NCBI GenBank assembly: GCA_001510575.1
Contig: LNGK01000005.1
Coordinates: forward strand, 1,557,234 to 1,621,233
Reading direction: 5' to 3'
Length of the DNA stretch: 64,000 nt
Origin: Knoxdaviesia capensis
Taxonomy: Eukaryota; Ascomycota; Sordariomycetes; Microascales; Gondwanamycetaceae
The stretch's first letter is position 1. Each line of letters opens with the position of its first letter. The translations under genes were made by a program, and so were the position numbers. The notes under the pieces were generated by a model. That model was not told the origin of the DNA and did no database searches. It saw nothing but the letters and a program-made list of their open reading frames with translations. Shown here in pieces: positions 35,309-45,750 of this stretch.

Positions 35309-35704
35309 ATGGGCGTTTGGTTGGGCGCAGAGAGAGAGAGAGAGAGAGAGTGTGTGTGTGTGTAGCTTTTATCCCCCCTTAGCGTTATGACTTGAAGATG
35401 TTATGAAGTAGTACCTATGAGCATATTACATGTAACGAATACCATACATATATATGTATCAAAATATGTGTCGATTCTATCAAACCCCGTGCATACATAT
35501 CCATCCTGTTGATCTGATAAATTGCAAGACACCCAACTCCAGAATATGTTATATAACCTTCTAAATTACCCAAAACAACAAGACTGACGAACCGTCGGGG
35601 TCGTTCGTTCGTCCACCGAAAAAAAAAAATAAGAAAAAGGAAGCCATAAAGAGGGGATGATGCATCGCTCGTGTAAATGCATAAAAATCAAAAGTCCAAA
35701 AGGT
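35309..35704. other. Convergent 3' region
   Basis: Contains a GA-then-TG microsatellite (about 35331-35364), an AT-rich stretch and an A-run near 35619-35629. No gene. Confidence 0.6.
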
Positions 35705-37027
35705 TCAAAGTCTCACCCCCCCAGCCCGCCACGAAGGCCGCCGCAACAACACCCGCCCGCCACCCCCGCCGCCGTCCACAGCACTCGACGTCGAGTTCGA
35801 CCGCTGGCGCGGCCGGCGGTCCGGCGCAATCGGACTGCGCTGGTTGAGCATGGACACGGGCGGGATCTTCACGCGCACGGTCTGCGGCTTCGTGGCGCCT
35901 CCGGCGGCGCCGGCGGGGGAGGACGGGGGGCGGAGCAGCGGGGTGGTCGGCGTGACGGGCGACTTGAGCGACGAGCTGGGCGTGGTCGGCGAGAAGGTGG
36001 CGGCGGGGGTCCACAGCGGGCGCGAGGAGGCGAGCGAGGCGTCGTCCATGCTGGAGCGCGGCGGCTGGGAGAAGGGGGTGTTGGCGTCCCTGCGGCTGTT
36101 CCTGCCGGTTGCAGGAGCAGCCGGGGTCTCGGAGCGGCCCAGCGCGGCGAGCATCTTCGCCAGCTTGCGCGAAGGCGTCGAGATCGACGCGTTGGAGATG
36201 GACGACAGGTTCATCTGGCGCGACAGGTTGCGCGCGACGCCCTGCCAGACGATCCACTGCACGGGGCGCGGGCGGTGGGTCGGCTCGAGCTGCGGGTAGG
36301 CCGACTCGGGCGGCGAGTCGAGCCGCGGGCCGCGCTTGTAGGAGAAGGACCCCGGCCGCGCGGACGTCTCAAGCAGCACGCCGCCGGTGCACTGGTCGTT
36401 GTGCAGCTTGAGGTTCGCGACGCTCAGCGGGACGGTCGTCCCGGGCGTCGGGGGCGGCGGCGGCGGCGGCGGCGGCCGGGGGTCTGAGAGCGGGGTGTGT
36501 GGGGGCAGCGGGAAGGCGTTGAGGAAGGGCGAGATGTCGCCTTCTGGGACTGGCGTGGCGGAGACCACCACGGCGGGGGCGTTATCCCGCAGCGGCCATT
36601 CGATCTCGGAGCGGCGCACGGGGACAAACACGGAGTCCGGCCCAAAGGCCACATGCCGGGAATCCTTCGTCGAGCCGGACCCTATCCGGGGCGAGTCCTG
36701 CACGACGAGGCCCCGCAACGGCAGGGTTGGCGACGACGGGCGGCCGCGCAGGGCGTGGCGGCGGGCCGACAGGCTCTGGCCGGACGAGGGCAGGCGCGGC
36801 TTGATCAGCAGGCGGTGGTGGTAGTAGGGCACGTTGTGGTAGTTGCGCAGCTTCTCGAGGTTCTCGGGGAGCGGGATGCGCACGACGTTGAAGGCGGCGC
36901 GGTGCACGTCCTGCGGGTGCGAGCGCGGGATGTCGAGCCGCGGGGCGCACTGCACGGAGAGCGCGCACGAGCGCGAGCAGCCCAGGGTGTCGCTGCTGCT
37001 GGAGTCGGAGTGGATGGAGGATGGCAT
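35705..37027 (-). CDS. Uncharacterised Pro/Ser-rich fungal protein
   Basis: Single open frame of 440 residues starting MPSSIHSDSSSSDTLGCSRS. An in-frame upstream ATG (37108) would add 27 residues, but MPSSIHSD looks like the natural start. No known catalytic domain seen. Visible features: an N-terminal stretch with HPQDVHRAAFNVVRIPLPEN and NYHNVPYYHHRLLIKPRLP; a poly-Pro run (residues about 200-210, from a GGC repeat near 36452-36478); a more ordered patch RPVQWIVWQGVARNLSRQM then SRKLAKMLAALGRSE; and a Ser/Thr/Pro-rich, low-complexity tail. Codon use and the lack of stops over 1.3 kb support a real gene, although GC-rich DNA inflates open frames. Probably a cytosolic or cytoskeletal-associated scaffold by composition; the function is unknown. 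Confidence 0.65.
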   Translation of the reverse strand: MPSSIHSDSSSSDTLGCSRSCALSVQCAPRLDIPRSHPQDVHRAAFNVVRIPLPENLEKLRNYHNVPYYHHRLLIKPRLPSSGQSLSARRHALRGRPSSPTLPLRGLVVQDSPRIGSGSTKDSRHVAFGPDSVFVPVRRSEIEWPLRDNAPAVVVSATPVPEGDISPFLNAFPLPPHTPLSDPRPPPPPPPPPTPGTTVPLSVANLKLHNDQCTGGVLLETSARPGSFSYKRGPRLDSPPESAYPQLEPTHRPRPVQWIVWQGVARNLSRQMNLSSISNASISTPSRKLAKMLAALGRSETPAAPATGRNSRRDANTPFSQPPRSSMDDASLASSRPLWTPAATFSPTTPSSSLKSPVTPTTPLLRPPSSPAGAAGGATKPQTVRVKIPPVSMLNQRSPIAPDRRPRQRSNSTSSAVDGGGGGGRVLLRRPSWRAGGVRL

Positions 37028-40000
37028 GGCAAGCTGCAGCGCGAGACGTGCGTGCGCCAACCAGGCCGGAAGCGGAGAGAGAGATAGATGGGGAAGGGCC
37101 AGCACCACTCAGGGTGTGGCAGCGTGGGTTGGGCCGATGCCAGATGGATGCCAATTGGCTCGCAGGACTGTAGATATGTCGTGTCCGGGTTATGTAAGTG
37201 TGCGCGTCGCAACGAATGACAACACACAAACGGGGTTACTGGAGATATGTTGATGCATGCGAGAGTAACTAGAGGTTGCTGTTGGTGGCGGAAGCATGCA
37301 GGCGCGTGATATAGCCAGAAAGGGGGATGCGGGTTATAGCGACTGTGTCCCAGAATCCAGCAAATCAAGAAATAGAAAGATGAAAGGGCCGGTAGGTTCA
37401 GACTATAGAAGCAAACACGGCGAAGGCGTTAATAAAGGTCGGAATTGGCACTAGAACGAGCCCAGCAATAAGACGGCAAGTGAACAATATATATGAAGAG
37501 GCGTGTAATTTGAAGGGGATATTGCGGCGAATGAACCCAGCACCAGCGCAGTAAATGAACTATAAACGAGCTTATGAGACGAACACCAGGAAATGAACAG
37601 CAACAGAAGCTATGGGTTGGAAAAGAATACACCGGCGCATTATATGTGTTTGTGGCTTCGAGATACCCTCATTCGGGTTAGACACATACCTCGAACCCTA
37701 AACAAGATTCAATATCACACAGGTTTGGCCAGACGACCGAAAATGGAAGTCGCAGTCAATGGCAGAGCACGGATGTTAGGCAGGAGCGGGAGACAAATTG
37801 AAGGGCATTCAATGGCTTCAGCCGAGAAGGAACGGAGGAAGGAGCGGCAGGAAGTTGGCGGTGGACAAGGACGATGCAAGCTTGAGGTGCGACTGTATGT
37901 ACTGGATATATAGGAGAAAACGGGCGTGAGGTCCAAGCTCTGCGTCACTTATATATAAAGATAGAAAAAAAAGAAGAAAAAAGAAGTGGTAAAGAAGAAG
38001 CGAAAATGAGACGCTGGTGGGAACCAGCTCGAGGCGGGATTGGCGTTGATATGAGCGGTCAATTGGAGAGAAGAGCGAGGAGAGAAGAGCGAGGAGAGAA
38101 GAACGAGGATTGTCGAAGGGACGTCACGATATCGAGGGCGCTTGGATTGGCGTATAGAGAGATATATACAGTATATACCTATGATGTATAACACACTGTG
38201 AATGTGACAGCGAAGACGAAGTAAAAAAACAGGAGGCGCACGTAGCGGGGAAGGGAGGGTATTTTTAGCTGCTTGGATGCGTGAATATGCCACCAATATT
38301 TCGGGACAGCAAAGATGTTTTTCGACTAGACAGCTTTTGGTCAGCCAGGGAGAGAGGAGAAAAGAACAAGAAGGTAAGAATACAACTAGCAGGCCATATA
38401 TTGAAAGGGAAGAAAAGACGAGGAGGTCGGGGGAGGGAAGGGATTCTTTTTTTCCGAGAGGCGAAACAAAGAAAACGGTGGAAATCGACAGATATATGTA
38501 GAAAGAATTTACGGGGGGGAACCGATTGTGTTTTTTTCCTCTTTGACACAATCGTGGGGGGAAAGGGAAAGATACACAGATACAAGTACCATGAACCAGG
38601 AATGATCATGGAGTGAGCAATGGCTGGTGACTTATATGGATGTGGCTGTATGTAATATACAGTACAATCTACATATCATATCACTTAACATCTGGCGCGG
38701 AAGCGACGATGGAGATGGCTTGGCCGGAGATATTTGCCTAGGGCAGGAGCCAAGCAAGGCGGACAATACGACACTTACTATGTGCCAAGTCAGCGCAAAC
38801 GATTGAAGCAGGTGACAGGTGAGGAGAGAGCAGATCTGGACAGGGAGATGCATGAAAAAGGACGAGGAAGGGGCGCCGAGTGACTCGTTGTTGGCTCTTG
38901 CCCTTTTGGCCACTTCCTTCCGGGAGAGAGACATGGACCAACGGCAGGAGCGGGAAGCAGGAGGCAGGAACGAACGACGTATTTGTGCGTCTACTGGCGA
39001 AGGGAAACAAACAGAACGAGGAACCGCCAGTTTCTGAACACTGTCTGCGGGCAGGGTGGCGAGAAGATGACGCCAGAATGGGCATGGTGGTCAGGGGGGG
39101 AGATGCAGGGGTATGGGGAACAGAAAGCACACAACGATAAGTGAAAGTGGTTTTTTTTTTCTCTTTCTTTCTCTTTCTGCCTGGCTGTGTCGTCTCCTCC
39201 ATGTCATGCGGCGGCTCATAACACACCGCTGCAAGCCGATAGATAGAGAGCGAGAGAGAGGCACCCTGGCAGTGGCTTTCTCAACAGGGAAGGAAGCACG
39301 CACACACACACATGCAAGGCAAACTGCCAGAGCCCGCGTGGGCAAGAGCGGGATTCCTGCACTTCCCCACCACTTGCGCCTTCTTTATTTTTAAGAGTGC
39401 AGCTCTCCCTCCGCTGGGTTTATCCCTCCTTGAAGAAGGGCGAAAATTGGGGTCTCGGGAAAGTGCCTTCGGCCTCCAGGAAAGGCAGGAACGAGGTGGT
39501 GTGGGAAGGAAGGACGGAAGGGGGCAGAGTCAAGAACGTGGCAGATACCATTTGGAGAGAGTCCCGAAGTCCCGAGTGGTTCTGCCTGTCCAAACAAAAG
39601 CGAAAAGGATGGGGCACAGAATGCAACTGTGTCCCCCCAATCCGGGCTGTCGGGTCGTGCAGTTTCCTTTTTTTTTTTTTGCTTTTTTTCTGGCTGGCTG
39701 GCTGGCTGGCACTTGGATGGGGCTTGAATCCAGAAAACCCACTCAACGGAAGCTGCAGGTCCAGGGGTGTTGGTGAGTTTGGTGGTGCCTGCCTTACAGC
39801 TGAACGTTCCCTATGAAAGTCAGATCAAAAAATAGGGAAGGCACAAAGGCTTTGTATCGCGATTTTAGCACATTCCGGCCGCCATGCGGGGTTAGCGGTC
39901 CGCTTTGGCAGCTTCCTTTCTTGCTTTTTTTTTTTCGTCCATCTCGGCCCGGACCTGGCCAAAAAGAACTCCGGTGAGTCAGTTACTCCAGCACGAGACC

Positions 40001-41237
40001 CGGTGGCATTGTTTTCACCTGGTGGATTTCCCTCAAAGTCGTCCTCACAGTACTTTTTCTCTCTCCTTCGACCAAGGACCCGAATACCTGCGTGTCGTCG
40101 CCGCTGTTTGCTCTTCTAGTCCTAAGTTCGGTTGTCTCTCTTCTTTTTCCCCAGCTTTTCTTCTCCGAGGGAAGCACATCCAGCTGCATATAGCACGAAT
40201 CACCCCAAACTCCGATTCCTGCGTGGTGTCCTGGGTTGCTGCGCCTTGTTTTTCTCGAGGGGGTTATCTGGTAAGCAAAGCCATGTCTTCGTTCTGGGTA
40301 TAACTTTTGGTCTAGGGATGGAATTACAGTAGTATACAGAAACGGTATTATCGGACATCTCCTCCTCTCTCCCCTGCTCGGTCTCTTTCCCCTAATGTTG
40401 TACAATGGTAGTATCCCGTCCTCGGCCATCCGCGATACTCGTCACCTTGGGAAATCTCTCTGCGGTTTCCAGGTTCGGGAGGACCAGAAAAGCCCAATCG
40501 CCTGGATGATACCCATTGGGGAATCCACACGATATTTCCTGGGTCTCCCAAGTTCCTCGGTGGACTGTGGGCCGTCTATTCTTCCTTTCTTTATCTTCAT
40601 CCGGTGTTCACCCCGACCGCGCGTCCCGCAAGATGCGCATTGCGCGATGATGTTTCAACCGGGTTAGAACCTTGAAAACCCAGAGAAAGGGAAATATCCA
40701 AACAAGAGTCATCCTTGGAGCAGTGGTGAGCCGTGTTTGAGACAGGTGGACGTGGTCATGGAATCCATTCGGAAGCGTCAAGAAGAGTGCTAAAACAGAA
40801 ACGGGTTGCAAAACACCCGTGGAGTAAGGTTGGTTTACGGGCGACAGGGCCGTGGTTTCGTCTGAAGCGTGAGGAATGGATGTATATGCCAGGCCCGGTC
40901 GACGGGTGGAGCGGGTCGGTGATCATCAATGCGCCGGGCCCAGGGCTCGGTAGCCGGAAAGGCCACACACGTGAGAACACGCACGTACTCCACGGGGAGA
41001 GCCAGTCTAGTAGGACCTCTGGCTCTCGCCTGCTGTCATTCCCCCCGTTTCGCCGAGCAACAGCACCCCGGTGGTGATGCCGACGCGCGCCTCACATGCG
41101 CGTCATTCCCAACCAACACCACCCCAGCGAGGAAACGACAGTGAAAGCCCAGCCAAGGATCCCCCCCCCTCGCCTCCCCTCCCCTTCTCTCTCTCTCTCT
41201 CTCTCTCTCTCGTGCGAGACTATCTCTCGGGCTGGTC
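37028..41237. other. 4.2 kb region without assignable gene
   Basis: Upstream of the unknown protein gene and downstream of SDHAF1 (both minus strand). The part near 37028-38600 probably holds the promoter and leader of the former and includes single ACCCTAA-type motifs near 37690 and a three-copy 14-bp repeat at 38065-38106. From 38600 to 41230 many short frames exist on both strands, but none carries motifs or spliceable coding exons I can defend. A CT microsatellite sits at about 41187-41211. Confidence 0.5.
38065..38106. repeat. 14-bp purine tandem repeat, 3 copies
   Basis: Three units of GGAGAGAAGAGCGA (third with one change) at 38065, 38079 and 38093. Short, probably a leader-region minisatellite. 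Confidence 0.8.
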
Positions 41238-41593
41238 TCACCGGATATCCTTCGTTCCGGGCGCGGAGTACGTCTCGAACTGGCGGCGGCCCTTGCGCAG
41301 CAGGAACTCGATGGTGGTGAAGTCGCGGCGGTCGAGCGCGCGGTGTTTCCGGAACTCGGCCTTGGTGAAGGCTTCGAAGTGGGCGCGGGTGGCCTAGTCT
41401 CGCGCACAAGAAGCGTCAAAAGGTAAGTCACGGTTGGTCAAAAGACGCGGGGGAAATCGGGGGAAGATGCAGGTGCCTGCCGCGGGGCAACCACCCGGGA
41501 GAGAGAACAACTTACGGCCGGCTTGTGGCGGCTGGCTCGCAAACACTGGCGGTACAGCGTGATGACTTCCTTCTGCAGGCCAGAGTGACGCAT
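41238..41593 (-). CDS. Succinate dehydrogenase assembly factor 1 (SDHAF1/Sdh6), LYR protein
   Basis: Mitochondrial matrix LYR-motif protein that helps insert iron-sulfur clusters into the SDH iron-sulfur subunit of complex II. Exons 41516-41593 and 41238-41393 (phase 0, intron 122 nt, donor GTAAGT, acceptor CTAG) give 77 residues. It begins MRHSGLQKEVITLYRQCLRA, carrying the LYR tripeptide; the second exon has FRKHRALDRRDFTTIEFLL and then RKGRRQFETYS. The order GLQKEV..LYR..KP..F..EFRK...L.R.DFTTIE.LLR.G matches yeast Sdh6 and human SDHAF1, as does the length (about 80). Both exons are short, so the gene is easily missed. Confidence 0.93.
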
Positions 41594-43551
41594 CGTCGTT
41601 GGGGATCTGGGTTGGGGGGGGGCGGTGGGAAGCTGCGTTGAGGTGAAGCGAGGTGGAAAGGTTGGTTGGATGGAAGGGAGGGAGAGGTTCCGCGGAAGAA
41701 AAAAGAATCTGAAAATGCTTCGGCTCGTGATACATGGAACCGAGAGTCAGTCAGTCATTGGGCGGCTGTGATGACAAAGCCGGTTTTGTTTGCTTTTGGG
41801 TTTGCTCCTGTTTGGCCCCTGTGGGTAGCAGCAAAGTTACAGTGGACAAAGGCCTGTAACTGTCCCCCCTCTCTGCGCTGTCGTGTAGCTGTTGAGCTAT
41901 CGGTCAACAGCCCTCCGCATGTACACCTACACCGAACAGCCGGACGGCCACTCCAAACCACCGATCTCCGAAGCAACGACAAGTCGTGGAAAAATAGAAA
42001 TAAAACACACAGCTCACGTCGGTGCTTGAGTGCACCCTGCTATGTACAGTATATGTAGAAGCCGGGAGCCCTCCTCCCCCCAAGAAACAGCCTTCCCGAA
42101 CTATCACCGGCCAGCGTTGGGACGGCAAGCTTCGGGGGCTTTAAGTGATGGCCGATGACAGCCGATTTTGTGTCTAGGCGTCTTTTTCTGTTTTGCGGGG
42201 GGGGGAGGAGGAGGCTAAATGTGAATCTGGCGGCGGAAGGAGCAAGCACATCGCCAGTGTGGTTTTTATTTGGTGTCCGTTAAGTCTTTTGTCTTTTCCG
42301 TTTACGTAGATATATTGGGGAATGGGGAAGGAGGATATTCTAGTATTGAAGTATCTCCCAGTCCCCCCCTCGATACAGACATATACCGCATACAACAATT
42401 ATCACCAGTTTCCAGAGTCCGCGATGTACGTCCATGTACAGACGGATGTAGCATTCATTCCAGCGCCCATCCGCCTAGCGAGGTACAAGCACGCACAACT
42501 ACTTACCGGTCCCAGGCACACACTGACTACCCCAATTGCCGATTCCGCAGACGCTGAGCCCACATTCCGCGACTTGAGCCTCGGGCTTCTGTCTCTCTTT
42601 AACGTCTCCCCCCGCCAAAACCAAGCAGCCCAGTTCTCCCGGCGGCGCCAATACAGCCAGGCGTGTTCTGGAAGTTGGTGTTCTCATGCTACGTGGGGAT
42701 TGGTAAGCTGGTGGTGGGTGGATGTGGCTTCCCAGTTTAACTCCGTGGGCATATCTTCACCCTCTAGGCCTGAATTATCCGGGATGTTCATTCTTGGGGC
42801 TTTCCTTCTCCCACTCAAAAGGTTGTCGGCTATCTTGATAGTCTGCTCCTCCTCTCGAGTTTTCCTTTTTTTCTTTTCTCTTCTTTGCCTCCTTTGTCTC
42901 TCAAATTCTCCCCCCTCTCTCTCACTCACCACTCGTTGCAAAACTCTTCCCCAGAAGACCCAAGTAAGTCGTCCCTCCCCCCGCACTCAAGATCCTGTAG
43001 TTTCGCCCCCATCTTGTACCTCTGGTGTGCAATCCCGCCTGCTCAGGTCCACGCCCGCCTTCTTCTGTCTCCCGGTGGTGGCCGCCCTTCCCCCCCGGAG
43101 ATCTGGCGGTTCCTTTTTTGTTCGCTACCCCTCATTCCCGCTAGAGCTTCATTAACCCCCCGGCTGGTTCGATTTACTCCCCCCAGTCACACGTGTGCGG
43201 TTGTGTTTGCGCGCGGGGGAGGCTTCCACCCAGCAGTGCTACCGCGGTTGTTGTGCCTTAGTGACTGTTCCTTGCATCATCAAGCAATCTTTTCGGTGGG
43301 GGATGGAAGGTGGTGGTTCCTTGATCTGTGTCCCGAGCTGGCTGGGCGGACTCTAAAATATATTACGGCGGTCCCCCAGTGACGGCTGTGGCTTGCTTTC
43401 CTGTTCTTGATTTCTCGCCTCTTCTCTTCTCTCCCGTTCATCATTCTTTCTCGTGTTCAGTCTTGCCTCGTCGTTTCCTCTGTCCTTTCTCTCTCGAACA
43501 TAACCCCGTGACTAACCTCACCCTCCCAGTCCATCCGGCAGATCGCTCACA
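41594..43551. promoter_or_regulatory. Divergent promoter region SDHAF1 / FAH-family gene
   Basis: Nearly 2 kb without a supportable gene. An 834-nt open frame (42322-43155) exists but looks non-coding. The plus-strand part from about 42840 is C/T-rich leader. Confidence 0.5.
42964..43529 (+). other. Possible long 5'-UTR intron of the FAH-family gene
   Basis: Donor GTAAGT at 42964, branch ACTAAC at about 43510, acceptor CTCCCAG ending 43529, 22 bp before the ATG. At 566 nt it would be long, so the donor choice is uncertain; the acceptor and branch are strong. Confidence 0.35.
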
Positions 43552-45188
43552 ATGCCTGCTTTCTCGGTACGTACGATGCTTCCCCCGGACATCCGCCGCA
43601 TCTCTGCATCTCGCACCCCCCCCCCCCCCCCCNCCCCCGCCGTCGGTCCCTAACAGTACATCTCGCTCTCCCACAGAAACTCGTCCGCTTCCTGGCCCGC
43701 GATGGCCGCACGTACTACGGCGACGCCATCCTGCCCGCCGGCGTCACCGACATCGCCAAGGCCACCCAGGCCCGCGTCATCACCGGCAACATCTTCAGCT
43801 CGCCCACCGTCACCGACCAGGTCGCCGACATCCGCGTGCTGCTGAGCCCGCTCGCCCCCGAGGACGTCAAGACCGTGCGCTGCCTCGGCCTCAACTATGC
43901 GAAGCACGCCAACGAGGTGAGTTTGTCCTGCTGTGCTATACGCTGCATTTTAGATCTGCACCAGGTTTTTTTTTTGGAATTTTGGAATTTTGGTTTTTTT
44001 GGTTTTTCTTGGTTTCACTTGGTTTTTCTCACTAGGGGACGTGGTGTCTCGGCTAACAACTCCTGATATGGAAATTTTACAGGCCGGCATGAAACTTCCT
44101 AGCTTCCCAGTTCTCTTCGTACGTATTTCTTTTCTTTGGGCTCTTTTATATATAAATTTTTATTTTATTTTTTTATGTCGAACTCTTGGGGCGTTCCAGA
44201 AGGAGCAACCGACAAATTGGCTGCTCGGGTGCTTTCCTGGAAACTCCATCTGCCGTGTCGCTCCTTCCTTTTTGCCCCTCCCCCTCCTCCCGGCTCCGGC
44301 CCGAACCAGAACTTCGGCCTCCACTTCTGCACCCCGGCGCCCCGACGCGGATGTCCGACGACACCTCACTTTTACCACAAGCGCCTCGACAATTCATTGC
44401 AGCCGTTTATGTTTTTTTTTTGTTTCTCCTTGTTTTCTTTTCCAGCCTCCCCTGTATGTCATATAGCTAACTCCATCGCGTCTTCCACTTGAACAGCACA
44501 AGCCCGCCACGTCGCTGACCGGCCCGCTTGAGGCGGTGCCGATCCCGGCGCTGGCGCAGACGCCGCAGGGGCTGGACTACGAGTGCGAGCTGGTGGTTGT
44601 GATTGGCAAGGCGGGGCGCGACATTGCGGAGGAGGACGCGCTGTCGCACGTGCTGGGCTATGCGGTCGGCAACGACGTGAGCCACCGCGAGTGGCAGCTG
44701 CAGCACGGCGGCGGCCAGTGGTGCCACAGCAAGAGCTTCGACGGGTGGGCGCCGTGGGGCCCGGGCATCGTCACCACCATCGCCGACCCGCAGACGCTGG
44801 CCATCTGGACCAAGGTCAACGGCGAGACTGTGCAGAACGGCAACACCGAGGACATGATCTTTGGCGTCAAGCAGGCGCTGGCGTTCTTGTCGCAGGGCGT
44901 TACGCTGCAGCCTGGCGATCTGATCTTCACCGGAACGTGAGTATTTTTTTGTTTTTTTTTTTTTTTTTGTTTTCTTCTCCCCTCTCTCTCTCTCTCTCTT
45001 TAGCAAACGTGTATGCTGTGCCGCTCAACTAACTCCTGTTTTCTTCTTGCTTCTCCTTTCCCAGTCCCTCCGGTGTCGGCATGGGCCGCAAGCCGCAGCT
45101 GTGGCTCAAGGACGGCGACGTGGTTGAGGTTGGTCTGAGCGAGGTGGGTGCCTGCGTCAACAAGATGGAGTACGTGTCCAAGCTATAG
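43552..45188 (+). CDS. Fumarylacetoacetate hydrolase (FAH) family protein, FAHD1/FAHD2-like
   Basis: Metal-dependent C-C bond hydrolase/decarboxylase fold. Relatives act on acylpyruvates or oxaloacetate; the substrate here is unknown. Five exons: 43552-43566, 43677-43916, 44083-44118, 44497-44936 and 45065-45188, total 855 nt, 284 residues, all phases consistent. Motifs: VRCLGLNYAKHANEAGMKLP across exons 2-3, KPATSLTGP, the metal ligands in LDYECELVVVIGK (E-x-E), GNDVSHREWQ, SKSFDGWAPWGP with the metal-binding Asp, and GDLIFTGTPSGVG with the C-terminal half of the active site. Exon 1 is only 5 codons and exon 3 only 12. Intron 1 contains a poly-C run with an ambiguous base. Intron 3 is 378 nt, long for this genome. 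No targeting signal is evident. Confidence 0.93.
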
Positions 45189-45750
45189 CCGTGGTCTCTC
45201 TTCCTGTCGTCGCGCGGTGGCATCGTCTCGCCTTGCTGAGATTCTGTCCGATGTATTTCCTCCGATATCGATAACCCTCCTCCGCTTCACATCATAGATA
45301 TCTCCCCCTCCCCCTCCCCCCCTTCAGACCTTTCGGGTCTATCTTCACTTTCTGTGCGAGTTTCTGCATGTTCGGTTTTCCGATGCACGGCTAGCTCGTT
45401 TGAAATATATACACGCTTGCACGTCCTCTCCCTCTGCTTCGTATGTCACATGTATCCGGTGGTGCTGGAGAACATAAGGTCTCCTTATTAAATGTACCTG
45501 TCCACAGGTTGTGGTGTGTACTCCCGCATCAATTCCCAGCACAAACGAAGCCAATTGGAACTGAACACAAAACGTAGTACGCCAGATTCCAAAAACGATG
45601 CAAGTTATTAAATCAAGTCCACCAGAAAAACTCCGTCAGGGATGAATCCCCCCCTCCCCAAAGATGCCAGATAGACAAAAGAAAAGACCAAGCACACCCA
45701 AGCACACACACAACCACCATTAACAACTCGAGTTCTCTTCGCACACCCTC
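45189..45750. other. Convergent 3' region
   Basis: No gene. C-rich run near 45303-45322, otherwise ordinary 3' flanks of the FAH-family gene and the membrane-protein gene. Confidence 0.6.

Noticed and set aside
42322..43155. 277-residue plus-strand frame in the FAH upstream region
   Set aside because: No motif, Ser/Leu-rich from C/T-rich leader sequence, and it overlaps the proposed 5'-UTR intron.
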